Shown here in pieces: positions 26,201-34,487 of a stretch of 64,000 bases of DNA. The notes under the pieces are model-generated. The model searched no databases and was not told the origin of the DNA. It worked only from the letters and a program-made list of their open reading frames with translations. Numbering within the stretch: the stretch's first letter is position 1; every line of letters begins with the position of its first letter. Position numbers and translations under genes: made by a program. The stretch is from Planctomycetota bacterium (lineage in GTDB: Bacteria; Planctomycetota; J058; JAJDCQ01): the NCBI GenBank assembly GCA_029260755.1, contig JAJDCQ010000249.1, positions 1-64,000 of the forward strand, given 5' to 3'.

Positions 26201-26877
26201 TCGCTGACGACGCGGAAGCCGCGCCGGCCGAACCAGGTGACGGCGCGGAAGTAGGCCTCGCGCTCGGGTCTGCCCGCGTACGTGCCGCGCGGTCGGAAGG
26301 CGCCCCAGTCCTCGGCGACGCCGAACAGGGCCGAGTCGCCGCGGCCCTGCGCGGCCTGCACGGCGGCGACGTCGCGCTCGACGAGGGCGGAGAGGTCGGC
26401 GGGCAGCTCGGGCGAAGCGGCGCCGGCCAGGCGCGCGCCCACCGCGGCCCAGCCGGCGGCGAGGCGTCGGGCCGCCTCGAGCTCCTTCGGACCGCCGGCC
26501 GCGAGGTCGGCGGCGAGGCGGGTCGCGAGGGCGGCCGCATCGTCGCGCAGCGCCGCGGCGAGGGCGTCGTCGAGCTCGCCGAGGGCCGTCTCGTAGAGGA
26601 CGTGGTAGGTCGAGTGGATCGAGTCGACCGTCACGTACGGTGGAAGCCCGCCGCCGATGTAAGGCTGAAAGATCTGCTCGTGGTAGCGAGGGAGGACGAC
26701 GAACCCGTTCTTCGCGAGGAGCGCCCGCGCGCCCGCGTCGCCGCGAAAGCGCTCGATCCCGGCGACGTCGTCGAGCCCGTCGCCCGCCGGCGTCGGCACC
26801 GGCTCCTCGGCAAGGACCGGGGAAGCGAGGAGCGGGACGGCGAAGAGCCCGATCAGGAACGCGAAACGGAGCTTCAT
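23251..26877 (-). CDS. Exported DUF3160 protein with C-terminal HEAT-like region
   Basis: This 1208-residue protein starts with a clear signal peptide (MKLRFAFLIGLF, cleavage after LAEE or nearby). The large N-terminal part (about residues 40-770) matches DUF3160: FVVLPRYHEQIFQPYIGG, then VTVDSIHSTYHVLYE. This family is frequent in exported proteins of Planctomycetota, Chloroflexi and relatives and has unknown function. The C-terminal part (about 800-1170) is an Ala/Leu-rich HEAT-like solenoid (LRKEAISILAGYF, TRAQAVALAVGL). The ATG at 26877 is chosen because GGGAGGA lies 9 nt upstream and the signal peptide begins there; the frame is open to 27078. Single-gene unit, convergent with the AAA ATPase pair. 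Confidence 0.8.
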   Translation of the reverse strand: MKLRFAFLIGLFAVPLLASPVLAEEPVPTPAGDGLDDVAGIERFRGDAGARALLAKNGFVVLPRYHEQIFQPYIGGGLPPYVTVDSIHSTYHVLYETALGELDDALAAALRDDAAALATRLAADLAAGGPKELEAARRLAAGWAAVGARLAGAASPELPADLSALVERDVAAVQAAQGRGDSALFGVAEDWGAFRPRGTYAGRPEREAYFRAVTWFGRRGFRVVSETETAAAILVVRAVDADAAFAKRHTANAELLSWLVGPPDDLTVDEYRAAARAVLGDGLAPDALVARMAALRARLAALRAPEINASMLPPAKWQAFREETKGMRLLPSRRTADAWLFQQLTETFPGRGLPSGLDVALALGGDRAGAHLAADGADGAAVAERVRELAPGFRERLEGTHYGATLSALGGLFDRSGPLRGAGAKAPPAGGAPTDGDLPLLPASLFSGDAWGDRLLVSGLGGWASLRHAWLLHAKTAASYLGATTDLPGVVEPAPRFYEALARLSRELLDRARAAGVFTRGDPKETGRELLAVLRLAQEMRSSGRRPTADEMERMRAHMSVLERLLARAGDPEKAIARLEKMLAAWLDGTGELGEAEREALAKGGASKTEENLVEVAGLCDRLAAIARKEIAGDDLDPADLALVTGYGKTIARLAFFEGNSWLQPGVQRGLVADVFSAPASGEVLSVGVGAAAELYLVLPLRKGGRALYRGGVTTYYETASPERLTDAEWVRRIEARRTPPMPAWTSSFVAKVDAAPLVARIRAGEIVRDVGQLRDPRVGAALLAVVTGEVAAKESGAWAADRHRAWAAEALALYGDGELRPRVFDALLDAAMRAPLQVVEAGSRGTATFHRSAAGALRGVVGPQDRDRLKALLTATPEGVEPARARSLAAGLLAWSSVPAEIESEFTALLESDDAGLRKEAISILAGYFSEQARLQMAMVDSSRETPTEAACRRVQARVLVQARDDADAGNRLHALRTLDRMGTALDPARDGAVLWEIIDAESTDAPTRAQAVALAVGLRRSEDAPKLLALVDGDDERTRAAAAKAVGVAAAAGDDALRGKVRDRLVAQVLEEGHRQWPVSVGALEGIARLGDEASADALLELAWSEKVEDRLRHIALRHILDGGEAALPALFRLTFDETETNTSYGRKLRRCDQAAARIDVVLGDEFGFSESLSLEDADRILVKIRAEAKRRGHEPLPPQPPGLPR

Positions 26878-27011
26878 GGCGTCGAGTCCTCCCGGGCCGG
26901 CCGGCCCTCGCCGCCAGCCTATCGGGCGAAGGCGAAGGCGGCGAGGAGCTCGAGACCCCCGCGCGCTGGAGTGATGACGTGCCCACCCACCCGAGCGGAT
27001 GACGTACCTCG

Positions 27012-28586
27012 TCAGTCGTCCTCGGTGCGCATGCCGGGATCGAGGATGCCGACGACGCGCGCGGTCTGGATCTCGCACTTCTCGATCGGGATGACCTCCG
27101 AGCCGTCATCGACCCACACCGTCCAAGGGTCGAGTTCATGCACCTCGACCCGCCAGCCGCGAGACCACGGGTCGGACCAGCCCGGCGCGGTGCGGGTGAC
27201 GAGCTCGACGGCGCGGCCGTCTTTCTGAGCCCGCTCGAGGATCCGGTGGAGGCTCGGGTCGCCGGGCAGCGCCCACTGGACGCCGAGCCTCTCGTCGAGG
27301 AACCCCCAGCGGAGCCGGACGTAGTTGTGCAGGACGCCGTAGCTGTAGAAGGCGAAGAGCGCCTTCACGTCGCTCTCGATCCGGCGGCGGAGCTTGCCCT
27401 CGTCGCCCGTCTCGATGTACTGCCCGATCTTCTTCGGGTCGCCGAGCGGGCGGCTGATCCCGGTCGTGTTCGAGATGAGCAGCTCGGGCGTGATGGTGAG
27501 CTTGCGCCCGGCCTTGTTGAGCGTCTTCGTCTTCTTCGGCGGCTTGAGATCCGCCAGTCGCCATCGGTCGGGCTCGAGCTCGAGCCGACGGAGCTCATCG
27601 CGTACGTGCAGGCCGGCGACCACATCGAAGTCGCCGAGGACGGCCTCGGCCTCGTCGAGCTCACCGCCGGTCATCGTTCGGATGGAGCGCGCGCCGACAT
27701 CGAGCACGGCGAGAGCGTGGGGCTTCCCCTTCGTCGGGAGCACCCGGATGACCGCCCGGCGCCTGGACGCGGAACTCTCCTCGTCCCGCCGGCGCTGCTC
27801 CTCGCGCTCCCTTCTCCGGAGCTCGATCACCCGACCCGTGTGCAGCGAGCGGCGTCGGCGGTTGAGCTCGGGGTAGGCGAGCTTGCGGATCGCGCGGCGC
27901 ATCGCCTCGCGGGCCGGTGGGTCACTCTCGAGCCGCAAGCGACCGTCGTCGTCCAGCACGACGAGACCCCGCGCCCACCGCTTCGGGTCGGTCGGCAGCT
28001 TGCTCCGGTGCTCCGTGAGGTCCGCGAGGACGGACTCCACCTCCTCGATCGTCAGCCGGCCTCCGTTCCCATCGAGCACGGCCGCGGCCTGTCGGACCAC
28101 GGAGAGCGACCACACCGACCGCGCCCGCAGGGCGCCATCCAGCTCCGCGATCGTGAGGGGCACGTCATCCGGCGGCGGCACCAGCTCGGGCTCCGGCTCG
28201 GGTCCGGGCGAGGTGACGTACCTGGGCGGGCGAAGCCCCAGCCGGAACGCGAGGAGGTCGAGCTCCGACGAGCCCAGGTCGAGCGCGAAGCGGCCGTCGG
28301 CGTCGCGGATCACCGGGGCCAGCCCGTGCCACGCCTTCTTGAGCGAGAGCTCCATGTCGCCGGTCGGCGCGACCGCGCCGGCGTCCTCGACCCGGGTCGC
28401 GATGTCCTCGACCGCCATCGGGCCGCCGTGCTCCAGCAGGGCGACCACCATGAGGTGCAGAAGCTTCGGAGGCGTGCCGTAGACCGCGTCGGCGCGGTCG
28501 ATGGCGTCATCGACGGACGGGACGGCAATCCCGAGCCGCTCGCAGTACGCGTTCGTGTCCTGAGGAGGGGACGGCGATCCACTCAT
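27012..28586 (-). CDS. Hypothetical protein with possible N-terminal winged-helix segments
   Basis: This 524-residue soluble protein is not recognised. Residues about 20-105 and 150-230 look like two helical, HTH-type domains (KLLHLMVVALLEHGGPMAVEDIA; LTIEEVESVLADLTEH), reminiscent of HARE-HTH modules. A central basic segment (REREEQRRRDEE) leads to a mixed alpha/beta C-terminal half with ALAVLDVGARSIRTMTGG and FAFYSYGVLHNYVRLRWG. The longest frame starts at 28652, but that ATG lies in the loop of a strong hairpin downstream of the tRNA, so the ATG at 28586 is preferred. DNA or RNA binding is possible from the HTH-like parts; nothing in the context confirms it. Confidence 0.6.
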   Translation of the reverse strand: MSGSPSPPQDTNAYCERLGIAVPSVDDAIDRADAVYGTPPKLLHLMVVALLEHGGPMAVEDIATRVEDAGAVAPTGDMELSLKKAWHGLAPVIRDADGRFALDLGSSELDLLAFRLGLRPPRYVTSPGPEPEPELVPPPDDVPLTIAELDGALRARSVWSLSVVRQAAAVLDGNGGRLTIEEVESVLADLTEHRSKLPTDPKRWARGLVVLDDDGRLRLESDPPAREAMRRAIRKLAYPELNRRRRSLHTGRVIELRRREREEQRRRDEESSASRRRAVIRVLPTKGKPHALAVLDVGARSIRTMTGGELDEAEAVLGDFDVVAGLHVRDELRRLELEPDRWRLADLKPPKKTKTLNKAGRKLTITPELLISNTTGISRPLGDPKKIGQYIETGDEGKLRRRIESDVKALFAFYSYGVLHNYVRLRWGFLDERLGVQWALPGDPSLHRILERAQKDGRAVELVTRTAPGWSDPWSRGWRVEVHELDPWTVWVDDGSEVIPIEKCEIQTARVVGILDPGMRTEDD

Positions 28587-28639
28587 TCGCGCGCCGCTCG
28601 AGGTGGGGCGCGGGTCAGCGAGTCGGTCTTCGAAACGCG

Positions 28640-28673
28640 AAGAAGCGCGCATCCGGGGGGACGCGCGCTTCTT
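28640..28673 (-). terminator. Hairpin downstream of tRNA-Val
   Basis: A perfect 11-bp stem (AAGAAGCGCGC at 28640-28650 with its complement at 28663-28673) and a 12-base loop lie 35 bp past the tRNA 3' end. On the minus strand the descending arm ends in CTTCTT and is then followed by CGCGTTTCG, so the U tract is poor. Its position suits termination of the tRNA transcript ahead of the next gene. Confidence 0.6.
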
Positions 28674-28707
28674 GACCGTCTTCTGTGACGAGGCCTCGAA
28701 AGGCCCA

Positions 28708-28781
28708 TGGGCGATACTGGACTTGAACCAGTGACCTCCTGCATGTCAAGCAGGCACTCTAGCCAGCTGAGCTAATCGCCC
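28708..28781 (-). tRNA. tRNA-Val (anticodon GAC)
   Basis: The cloverleaf is complete on the minus strand. The acceptor stem GGGCGAT pairs with ATCGCCC, the D arm is GCTC/GAGT, and the anticodon stem CCTGC/GCAGG encloses TTGACAT (anticodon GAC, reads GUC). There is a 5-base variable loop, and the T arm ACTGG-TTCAAGT-CCAGT is regular. The discriminator is A and the CCA end is not encoded. A near-consensus promoter lies directly upstream and a hairpin downstream, so it is transcribed on its own. Confidence 0.97.
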
Positions 28782-28795
28782 GGGACATCGGGGGG

Positions 28796-28823
28796 ATTAT
28801 ACTTCGGGCCGGGGTGGGGTCAA
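28796..28823 (-). promoter_or_regulatory. Sigma-70 promoter of tRNA-Val
   Basis: On the minus strand, TTGACC (28823-28818) and a perfect TATAAT (28801-28796) are 16 bp apart and end 14 bp before the tRNA 5' end. This is the closest match to the vegetative consensus in the window. Confidence 0.85.
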
Positions 28824-29018
28824 CATCGGAGGGCGGCGTCTCAGGGCGGGGCTCCTCGGTGGTTCGGGCGTGCGTTGCTCGAGGTCGTCGTGGCCCTCGA
28901 CCGACCTGGCTCCGGGAGGGGGACGGCTCTCGGGAGCCCGCGATGCCCGCGAGCACGGGTGAGTCGCCGCGTTTGCCCGCGGGCGGTCCCGGTGCCACGA
29001 TCACGCTGGAGGCTCGCC

Positions 29019-32000
29019 TTGTCCGTCCCTGACCTCGCCCGGAAGATCGGACGCCACGTCGTGATCGACGAGCTCGGTCGGGGCGGAATGGGGATCGTCT
29101 ACCGGGCGCTCGATCCGCAGCTCGGACGACAGGTCGCGATCAAGGTGATCGGTGACCCGACGCGCATCGGGCCCGAGGAGCGGGCTCGCTTCCAGCGCGA
29201 GGCGCAGCTGAGCGCGAGGCTGCAGCACCCGGGAATCGTCGCCGTCCACCAGGTCGGCGAGCAGAGCGGCGTCCCCTACCTGGTGATGGACCTCGTCCGG
29301 GGGCGCGCGCTCGACGCCGTCGCCCGCGAGGAGGAGCTCTCGCCTCGGCGTGTCTCCGAGATCGTGCGCGACGTCGCCCGCGCGCTCGGCCATGCTCACC
29401 GGCGGGGCATCCTCCACCGCGACGTCAAGCCGGGAAACGTCCTGATCGACGAGGACGGCCGCACGAGGATCACCGACTTCGGCCTCGCGCGCGAGGTCTC
29501 CGCGAAGGACCAGCTCACGTTGACGGGCCAGATCGTCGGCACGCCGTCGTTCATGGCTCCCGAGCAAGCCGACGGCGAGAACGAGCACGGCCCCCCGACC
29601 GACGTCTGGTCGCTCGGCGCGGTGCTCTACTGGGGGCTGGTCGGCAAGCCGCCATTCGAAGGCGACTCGCCGTTCCAGATCATCAAGAGGGTCCTCTTCG
29701 ACGAGCCGCAGCGACCGCGAACGCTCGTTCCCACGGTGAACGTCGATCTCGAGACGATCGCCCTCAAGTGTCTCGAGAAGGACGCGGCGCGTCGATACGC
29801 GACCGGCGACGACGTCGCCGACGAGCTCGAGCGGTTCCTCGACGGGCAGGCGATCCGCGCGAGGCCGGACGGCCCGCTGTCGCGGTGCCGCCGGTGGGCT
29901 CGACGGAATCGCCTGGCGACGATGTTGCTCGTCCTGTTCGTGGCGGCGGTCGCGGGGGGCATCGGGTCGCGGCTACACGCGGGCATGGAGGAACGTGGCC
30001 GGTTCGTCGCCGACCTGGCCGCCCGCGCCCGGACGTCCGCCGAGGCGCTCGATGCAAAGCGCGGCGAGGTCGGAGACGCGGACGCGTTGGTGATCGCCCT
30101 CGACGCGCTCGGCGACGCGAGGGCGTGGCTCGCCGCCACGCCCGGGGACGAGATGGCCCGACGGCACACCTCGCGCCTGGCGATCGCGACCGGAGAGGTC
30201 GCCCTCGCCGCGGAGCAGTGGAGCGTCGCGACGGCGGCCTTCCGGCGCGCGCGCGAGCTCGGCCTGGATCGCAAGACGGCTGAGGAGTCGTTGGGCCGGG
30301 TCGAGGAGGCGCGAGGCCGCGCGGCTGAAGAGCACCGACGAGCGGTCGAGGGTGTGCTCGACCGCGCCCGAACGGGCGAGGCGTTCGCGGACGGGGACGC
30401 CCGAGAGACCGCGCTGTTCGAGCTCGTCCGCCACGGAGCGCACGCGATCGCGCCGCTGTGCGCCGAGCTCGATGCGGTGACCGACGCGCTTCGCGAGGCG
30501 ACTCGAGCCGCGCTGCTCGCCGCCGCCGAGCCGACACCCGACGAGGCGCGCGCCGGCGCGCAGTCGATCGCCGGGCTGCGCGAGGCCGTCGGCGCGTTGC
30601 TGGACATCGACGGGCTCGGCACTCAGGAGCTGGGACGTGTCTGGTTGCACTGTCCCCCCGCGTTCGAAGCGGCGCGGCGCCGCCTCGGGGACCGGTCGGC
30701 GCGGTCGCGCACGTCTGGCCAGCCGTTGAAGCTCTCGACCATCCTCTCGACCGCGCAGGCAAGCGCCGTCGCGCTCGATCGGCGAAGGACGGCCGCCCTC
30801 TGCGCTGACGCGCTCGGCCGCCTCGAGGGCGAGTCGATCCAGCCAGGAGCCCGCGCTGGGGAAGAAGCGTCGGCGCAGGCTCGTATCGAGACCCTCGGGC
30901 GGCATCTCGCGGTCCAGACCGACGAGCTGGAGGCCGCTCCGGCGGCGCTCGCCCTCTGCAGGATCGGTGGGCCGCGAGCGATTGCGTGGCTCCGGGTCGC
31001 GAGGAACTGCCACGGAACCGGCGGGCCGCTGTGGCGAGCGATCGGGGGGCGCTTGCCGGTCGGGTGGAACGAGACGGACGGGGACGCGGAGACCGACTCC
31101 TCCCGCCGACACCGCGATGCGGGCGATGCCTTCAAGGAGGCCGGGAAGAACGACGAGGCGATCGCCGCCTACGGCCGGGCGCTCGATCTCGATCCGTGCG
31201 ACCTGATCGCCTGGATTCGGCGAGGGAAAGCGAGGGTGTCCCTCGGCGATCTCGAAGGGGCAAACGCGGACTTCGACCGGGTCGTCGCGCTCGCACCCGG
31301 ATTCGCCACGGCCTGGGGCAACCGCGCGGGCGTCAGGGCCATGCGCGGGGACCTCGCGGGCGCGGTCAGCGACTTCGAGCGGGCCCTGGAGCTCGATCCG
31401 ACGCTCGTGGCTGCCTGGAGCGGTCGCGGAAGAATGAGGCAAGAGCGGGGCGACCTCGAAGGAGCGATCGCCGACTACGACCACGCCCTGGCGCTCGACC
31501 CCCGCTGCGTCAACGCGTTGTCGAACCGCGGGGCCGCGAAGGCGGCCCAGGGCGACCTCGGCGGCGCGATCGCCGACTACGACCGCGTCCTCGTCCTCGT
31601 CCCCGGCGACGCCGACATCTGTAACCGCCGCGGGCTCATCAAGTTCGCCCGGCAAGACGCGGCCGGGGCGATCTCGGACTACGACCGCGCCCTGGAGCTG
31701 GCTCCTGACCACGTCGGGGCTCTGAACAACCGGGGGCTGGCCAGGGCGTCTCGGAACGACCTCGTCGGCGCCATCGCCGACTACGACCGAGCGGTCGGGC
31801 TCGCACCCCGAAACGCTCGCATCTGGAGCAACCGAGGCGAGGCTCGCGCCGGCAGGGGTGACCTCGACGGGGCGATGACCGACCTCGATCGCGCCCTGGA
31901 GCTCGACCCTGGCGGCGAGCGCGCCTGGATCCGCCGCGGGAAAGTGCGTCGGGCGCGGGGCGACCTTCCAGGCGCGACGCACGACTTCGACCGCGCCCTC

Positions 32001-32783
32001 GAGATCAGCCCGGGGAACATCGACGCTCTGCTCAACCGCGCGGGCGCCCGACATGACGGGGGAGACCGGAGCGGGGCGCTCGAGGACCTCGATCGCGCGG
32101 TCGCGGTCGCGCCCCGTTTCGCGGGCGCCTGGTCGCGGCGGGGGAGCGTCAAGCTGAAACGGGGTGACCTCGAGGGAGCGATCGCCGACCTCGACCGCGC
32201 CCTCGAGCTCGATCCACGCGCAGCCACCGCGCTGACCGACCGGGCTCTCATTCGTCGGATGCACGGCGATCTCGACGGAGCCATGGTCGACCTCGACCGT
32301 TCCCTCGAGCTCGCGCCGCGGAATGTCGACTCCTTGGCCAACCGTGGGGACCTGAAGCAGGTCCGCGGCGATCTCGCGGGAGCCATCGCCGACTACGATC
32401 GCGCCCTCGAGCTCGATCCGCGCCAGCCCGGGATCTGGGTGAACCGCGGAAACACGAAGCAGATGAACGGGGACCTCTCCGGGGCGATCTCGGACTACGA
32501 CCGCGCCCTGGAGCTCGATCCCGGACTCGTCGAGGCCTACAACAGTCGCGGCGCAGCGAAGTACCGCCAGGGAGACCAGGAGGACGCGCTCGCGGACCTC
32601 GACCAGGCGATCGAGCTCGACCCGCGCCACGTCAGCGCGTGGTTCAACCGAGCGCGCGTCCACACCAAGCTCGAGGCGGTCCCGGAGGCGATCGACGACC
32701 TCGAGCGCGTGCTCGCCCTCGAGCCGACCGGGCCGACGGCAGAACGGGCCCGCGCGGTGATCGCGGAGCTCCGGAAGCGCTGA
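29019..32783 (+). CDS. Ser/Thr protein kinase with 16 consecutive TPR repeats
   Basis: This is a 1254-residue kinase. The catalytic domain spans about residues 10-275: LGRGGMG, VAIKVIG, HRDVKPGN (133-140), DFG, FMAPEQ. One membrane helix lies at about 298-316. A helical region (about 320-690) is followed by 16 uninterrupted 34-residue TPR units (about 696-1239; DNA 31104-32735), with consensus NRGxxKxxxGDLxGAIxDYDRALELDP. The TPR array should lie outside the cytoplasm and bind proteins. The frame opens at 28875, but the TTG at 29019 has GGAGG 6 nt upstream and directly precedes the kinase fold. The near-regular units suggest recent expansion by duplication. Single gene, divergent from the tRNA. 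Confidence 0.9.
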   Translation: MSVPDLARKIGRHVVIDELGRGGMGIVYRALDPQLGRQVAIKVIGDPTRIGPEERARFQREAQLSARLQHPGIVAVHQVGEQSGVPYLVMDLVRGRALDAVAREEELSPRRVSEIVRDVARALGHAHRRGILHRDVKPGNVLIDEDGRTRITDFGLAREVSAKDQLTLTGQIVGTPSFMAPEQADGENEHGPPTDVWSLGAVLYWGLVGKPPFEGDSPFQIIKRVLFDEPQRPRTLVPTVNVDLETIALKCLEKDAARRYATGDDVADELERFLDGQAIRARPDGPLSRCRRWARRNRLATMLLVLFVAAVAGGIGSRLHAGMEERGRFVADLAARARTSAEALDAKRGEVGDADALVIALDALGDARAWLAATPGDEMARRHTSRLAIATGEVALAAEQWSVATAAFRRARELGLDRKTAEESLGRVEEARGRAAEEHRRAVEGVLDRARTGEAFADGDARETALFELVRHGAHAIAPLCAELDAVTDALREATRAALLAAAEPTPDEARAGAQSIAGLREAVGALLDIDGLGTQELGRVWLHCPPAFEAARRRLGDRSARSRTSGQPLKLSTILSTAQASAVALDRRRTAALCADALGRLEGESIQPGARAGEEASAQARIETLGRHLAVQTDELEAAPAALALCRIGGPRAIAWLRVARNCHGTGGPLWRAIGGRLPVGWNETDGDAETDSSRRHRDAGDAFKEAGKNDEAIAAYGRALDLDPCDLIAWIRRGKARVSLGDLEGANADFDRVVALAPGFATAWGNRAGVRAMRGDLAGAVSDFERALELDPTLVAAWSGRGRMRQERGDLEGAIADYDHALALDPRCVNALSNRGAAKAAQGDLGGAIADYDRVLVLVPGDADICNRRGLIKFARQDAAGAISDYDRALELAPDHVGALNNRGLARASRNDLVGAIADYDRAVGLAPRNARIWSNRGEARAGRGDLDGAMTDLDRALELDPGGERAWIRRGKVRRARGDLPGATHDFDRALEISPGNIDALLNRAGARHDGGDRSGALEDLDRAVAVAPRFAGAWSRRGSVKLKRGDLEGAIADLDRALELDPRAATALTDRALIRRMHGDLDGAMVDLDRSLELAPRNVDSLANRGDLKQVRGDLAGAIADYDRALELDPRQPGIWVNRGNTKQMNGDLSGAISDYDRALELDPGLVEAYNSRGAAKYRQGDQEDALADLDQAIELDPRHVSAWFNRARVHTKLEAVPEAIDDLERVLALEPTGPTAERARAVIAELRKR

Positions 32784-32859
32784 GGCTTCCGCGAGCGCCG
32801 CGTCGGCCTCACCCTGACGCATTGCCGGGGGGCGGTCGAGCCGGCATCATGCGCTCGCG

Positions 32860-33741
32860 ATGAAGATCCATCTGATCGACGGGACCTACGAGCTGTTCCG
32901 GCAGCACTTCGGTGTTCCGAGCCGCCAGGACGGGGATGGGGTCGAGATCGGGGCCACCCTCGGGGTGCTCCGGACGCTCACGTCTCTCCTCCGCCAGCAG
33001 GATGTGACGCATGTCGGCGTCGCCTTCGATCACGTGATCGAGTCGTTCCGGAACGACCTCTTCGATGGCTACAAGACCGGCGAGGGGATCGAGGCCGAGC
33101 TGCGCAACCAGTTCGAGCTCGCCGAGGCGGCCGCTCATGCGCTGGGCGTCGTCGTCTGGCCGATGGTCGAGTTCGAGGCGGACGATGCCCTCGCGGCGGC
33201 GGCGGCTCGATTCGCGGATGCCGCCGGCGTCGATCAGGTGGTGATCGGCACTCCGGACAAGGACCTCGCCCAGTGCGTCCGGGGTGAGCGGGTGGTTCTC
33301 CTCGACCGCCGGCGGGACAACCACATCATCGATGAGGCGGGCGTCCTCGCGAAGTGGGGCGTCGCCCCCGCCTCGATCCCCGACTGGTTGGCGCTGGTCG
33401 GCGACACGGCGGACGGGATCCCGGGGCTGCCCAAGTGGGGCGCGAAGGGCTCGTCGACGGTCCTCGCGCGATGGGGGCACATCGATGCGATCCCCGAGGA
33501 TCCCGAAGCCTGGGACGTGAAGGTCCGCGGGGCCAAGGGTCTGGCGGCCGTTCTGAACGAGCGCCGCGACGATGCTCTGCTCTATCGACAACTCGCGACC
33601 TTGCGGACCGACGTCCCCCTCGACGAAAACCTCGATGGGATGGCGTGGCGCGGAGCGCGCCGCGCCCCGCTCGCCGAGCTGTGCGCTCGCGTCGGCGATC
33701 CGGGTCTGGTCGAGCGCGTCCCGCGGTTCCGGGACGATTGA
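32860..33741 (+). CDS. 5'-3' exonuclease family protein (FEN-like)
   Basis: This 293-residue protein corresponds to the stand-alone form of the 5' nuclease domain of DNA polymerase I (FEN/ExoIX family), which removes 5' flaps and RNA primers using two metal ions. Acidic motifs are in place: HLIDGTY (Asp7), FDGYKTGEG, the EADDALAA block, GTPDKDLAQ, and the helix-3-turn region LALVGDTADGIPGLPKWGAKG. No polymerase domain is attached. It is followed after 16 bp by a lipoprotein gene with no obvious functional link. Substrate details cannot be inferred. Confidence 0.9.
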   Translation: MKIHLIDGTYELFRQHFGVPSRQDGDGVEIGATLGVLRTLTSLLRQQDVTHVGVAFDHVIESFRNDLFDGYKTGEGIEAELRNQFELAEAAAHALGVVVWPMVEFEADDALAAAAARFADAAGVDQVVIGTPDKDLAQCVRGERVVLLDRRRDNHIIDEAGVLAKWGVAPASIPDWLALVGDTADGIPGLPKWGAKGSSTVLARWGHIDAIPEDPEAWDVKVRGAKGLAAVLNERRDDALLYRQLATLRTDVPLDENLDGMAWRGARRAPLAELCARVGDPGLVERVPRFRDD

Positions 33742-33757
33742 CGGAGACGACGGACCG

Positions 33758-34138
33758 ATGCTCACCCTCCTGACCCGTTGGGGCGCGCTCGCCGCGCTGC
33801 TCGCGGCGACCCTGTTGCTGCCCGCCTGCATGTCGCCCGATCCCGAGCCCTACCGGGGCCACGGCGACCACCACCGCCCGCAGACGCGCCCGGCGAAGCC
33901 CGGCGTGAAGGTCTCGGTGATCGAGGTCATCGGCAGCGACGACGACTTCGGCGACACGGTCGTCATGGACTGCCTGAAGCGGACGCAGGGCGTCCTCGGC
34001 GCCCGCTACGACCCGGGCCGCGACGTCTTCGTGATCGAGCACCGCCCGAGCCAGGTCGGCTCCGCCCGGCTGCTGACCCGGATCAAGCAGGCCGGCGCCG
34101 ACGCCGGCTATCGCTTCGACCCCAAGACGGTCCAGTAG
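33758..34138 (+). CDS. Lipoprotein with heavy-metal-associated-like fold
   Basis: This 126-residue protein begins with a lipoprotein signal (hydrophobic stretch ending LLLPAC, lipobox Cys about residue 24), so it should be membrane-anchored on the outer face of the inner membrane or further out. After a short His/Pro-rich linker, the last 75 residues have the beta-alpha-beta-beta-alpha-beta pattern of HMA domains (VKVSVIEVIG, VLGARYDPGRDVFVIEH, LLTRIKQAGADAGY). The metal-binding CxxC is absent, so it probably does not carry metal. The ATG at 33758 is preferred over the longer open frame because the signal sequence begins there. Confidence 0.65.
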   Translation: MLTLLTRWGALAALLAATLLLPACMSPDPEPYRGHGDHHRPQTRPAKPGVKVSVIEVIGSDDDFGDTVVMDCLKRTQGVLGARYDPGRDVFVIEHRPSQVGSARLLTRIKQAGADAGYRFDPKTVQ

Positions 34139-34282
34139 CTCCGGCCGGTCCGGTCGGCTTCGTCCGGAATCTCGTCGAGCGCGATGAGCGGCCGCACCCC
34201 GCGCGTATTGCGCACGGATCGCTCCGAGGCCCCATGGGTCGGGGGCTCGAGCCGATCTTAGCGATGCCGACTACCACATGTC

Positions 34283-34312
34283 GTGGCAGGGCGGGCGTCG
34301 ACACGCTATAAT
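34283..34312 (+). promoter_or_regulatory. Promoter of the sigma-factor gene
   Basis: A consensus TATAAT at 34307-34312 is preceded, after 18 bp, by GTGGCA at 34283-34288 (4/6 to TTGACA). Transcription from near 34319 would give a leader of about 170 nt before the GTG start. Confidence 0.55.
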
Positions 34313-34362
34313 CTCGGATAGCCTCAACTACCTGGCAAAAAGCCTCTTGCGCTAGATTCGGT

Positions 34363-34465
34363 CGAGACGCGTGACCCGGTTTCCGGGCACGCCGTCCGCG
34401 GAGACGGTGCGTGTCATGCGGAGGGTGTGACGCGTCTCGTCAGGGCTCAGTCCCCGTCTCCGCGG
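34363..34465 (+). promoter_or_regulatory. Interleaved inverted repeats in the sigma-factor leader (possible pseudoknot or switch)
   Basis: Arm A, CGAGACGCGT (34363-34372), is exactly complementary to 34430-34439. Arm B, CCGCGGAGACGG (34396-34407), is exactly complementary to 34454-34465. The order is A-B-A'-B', so both stems together form a pseudoknot, or the two may alternate. B' ends 12 nt before the AGGAG ribosome-binding site of the sigma gene. Control of translation is inferred. Confidence 0.55.
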
Positions 34466-34487
34466 TCACATGGGAGAGGAGACTCGC

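Noticed and set aside
28587..28652. ATG at 28652 as the start of the unknown 524-residue protein
   Set aside because: It lies in the loop of the hairpin that follows tRNA-Val, so that mRNA would be structured or terminated at the start codon.
31104..32735. CRISPR-like regular 102-bp repetition
   Set aside because: The period is exactly 34 codons in frame and encodes TPR units; there are no spacers or cas genes.
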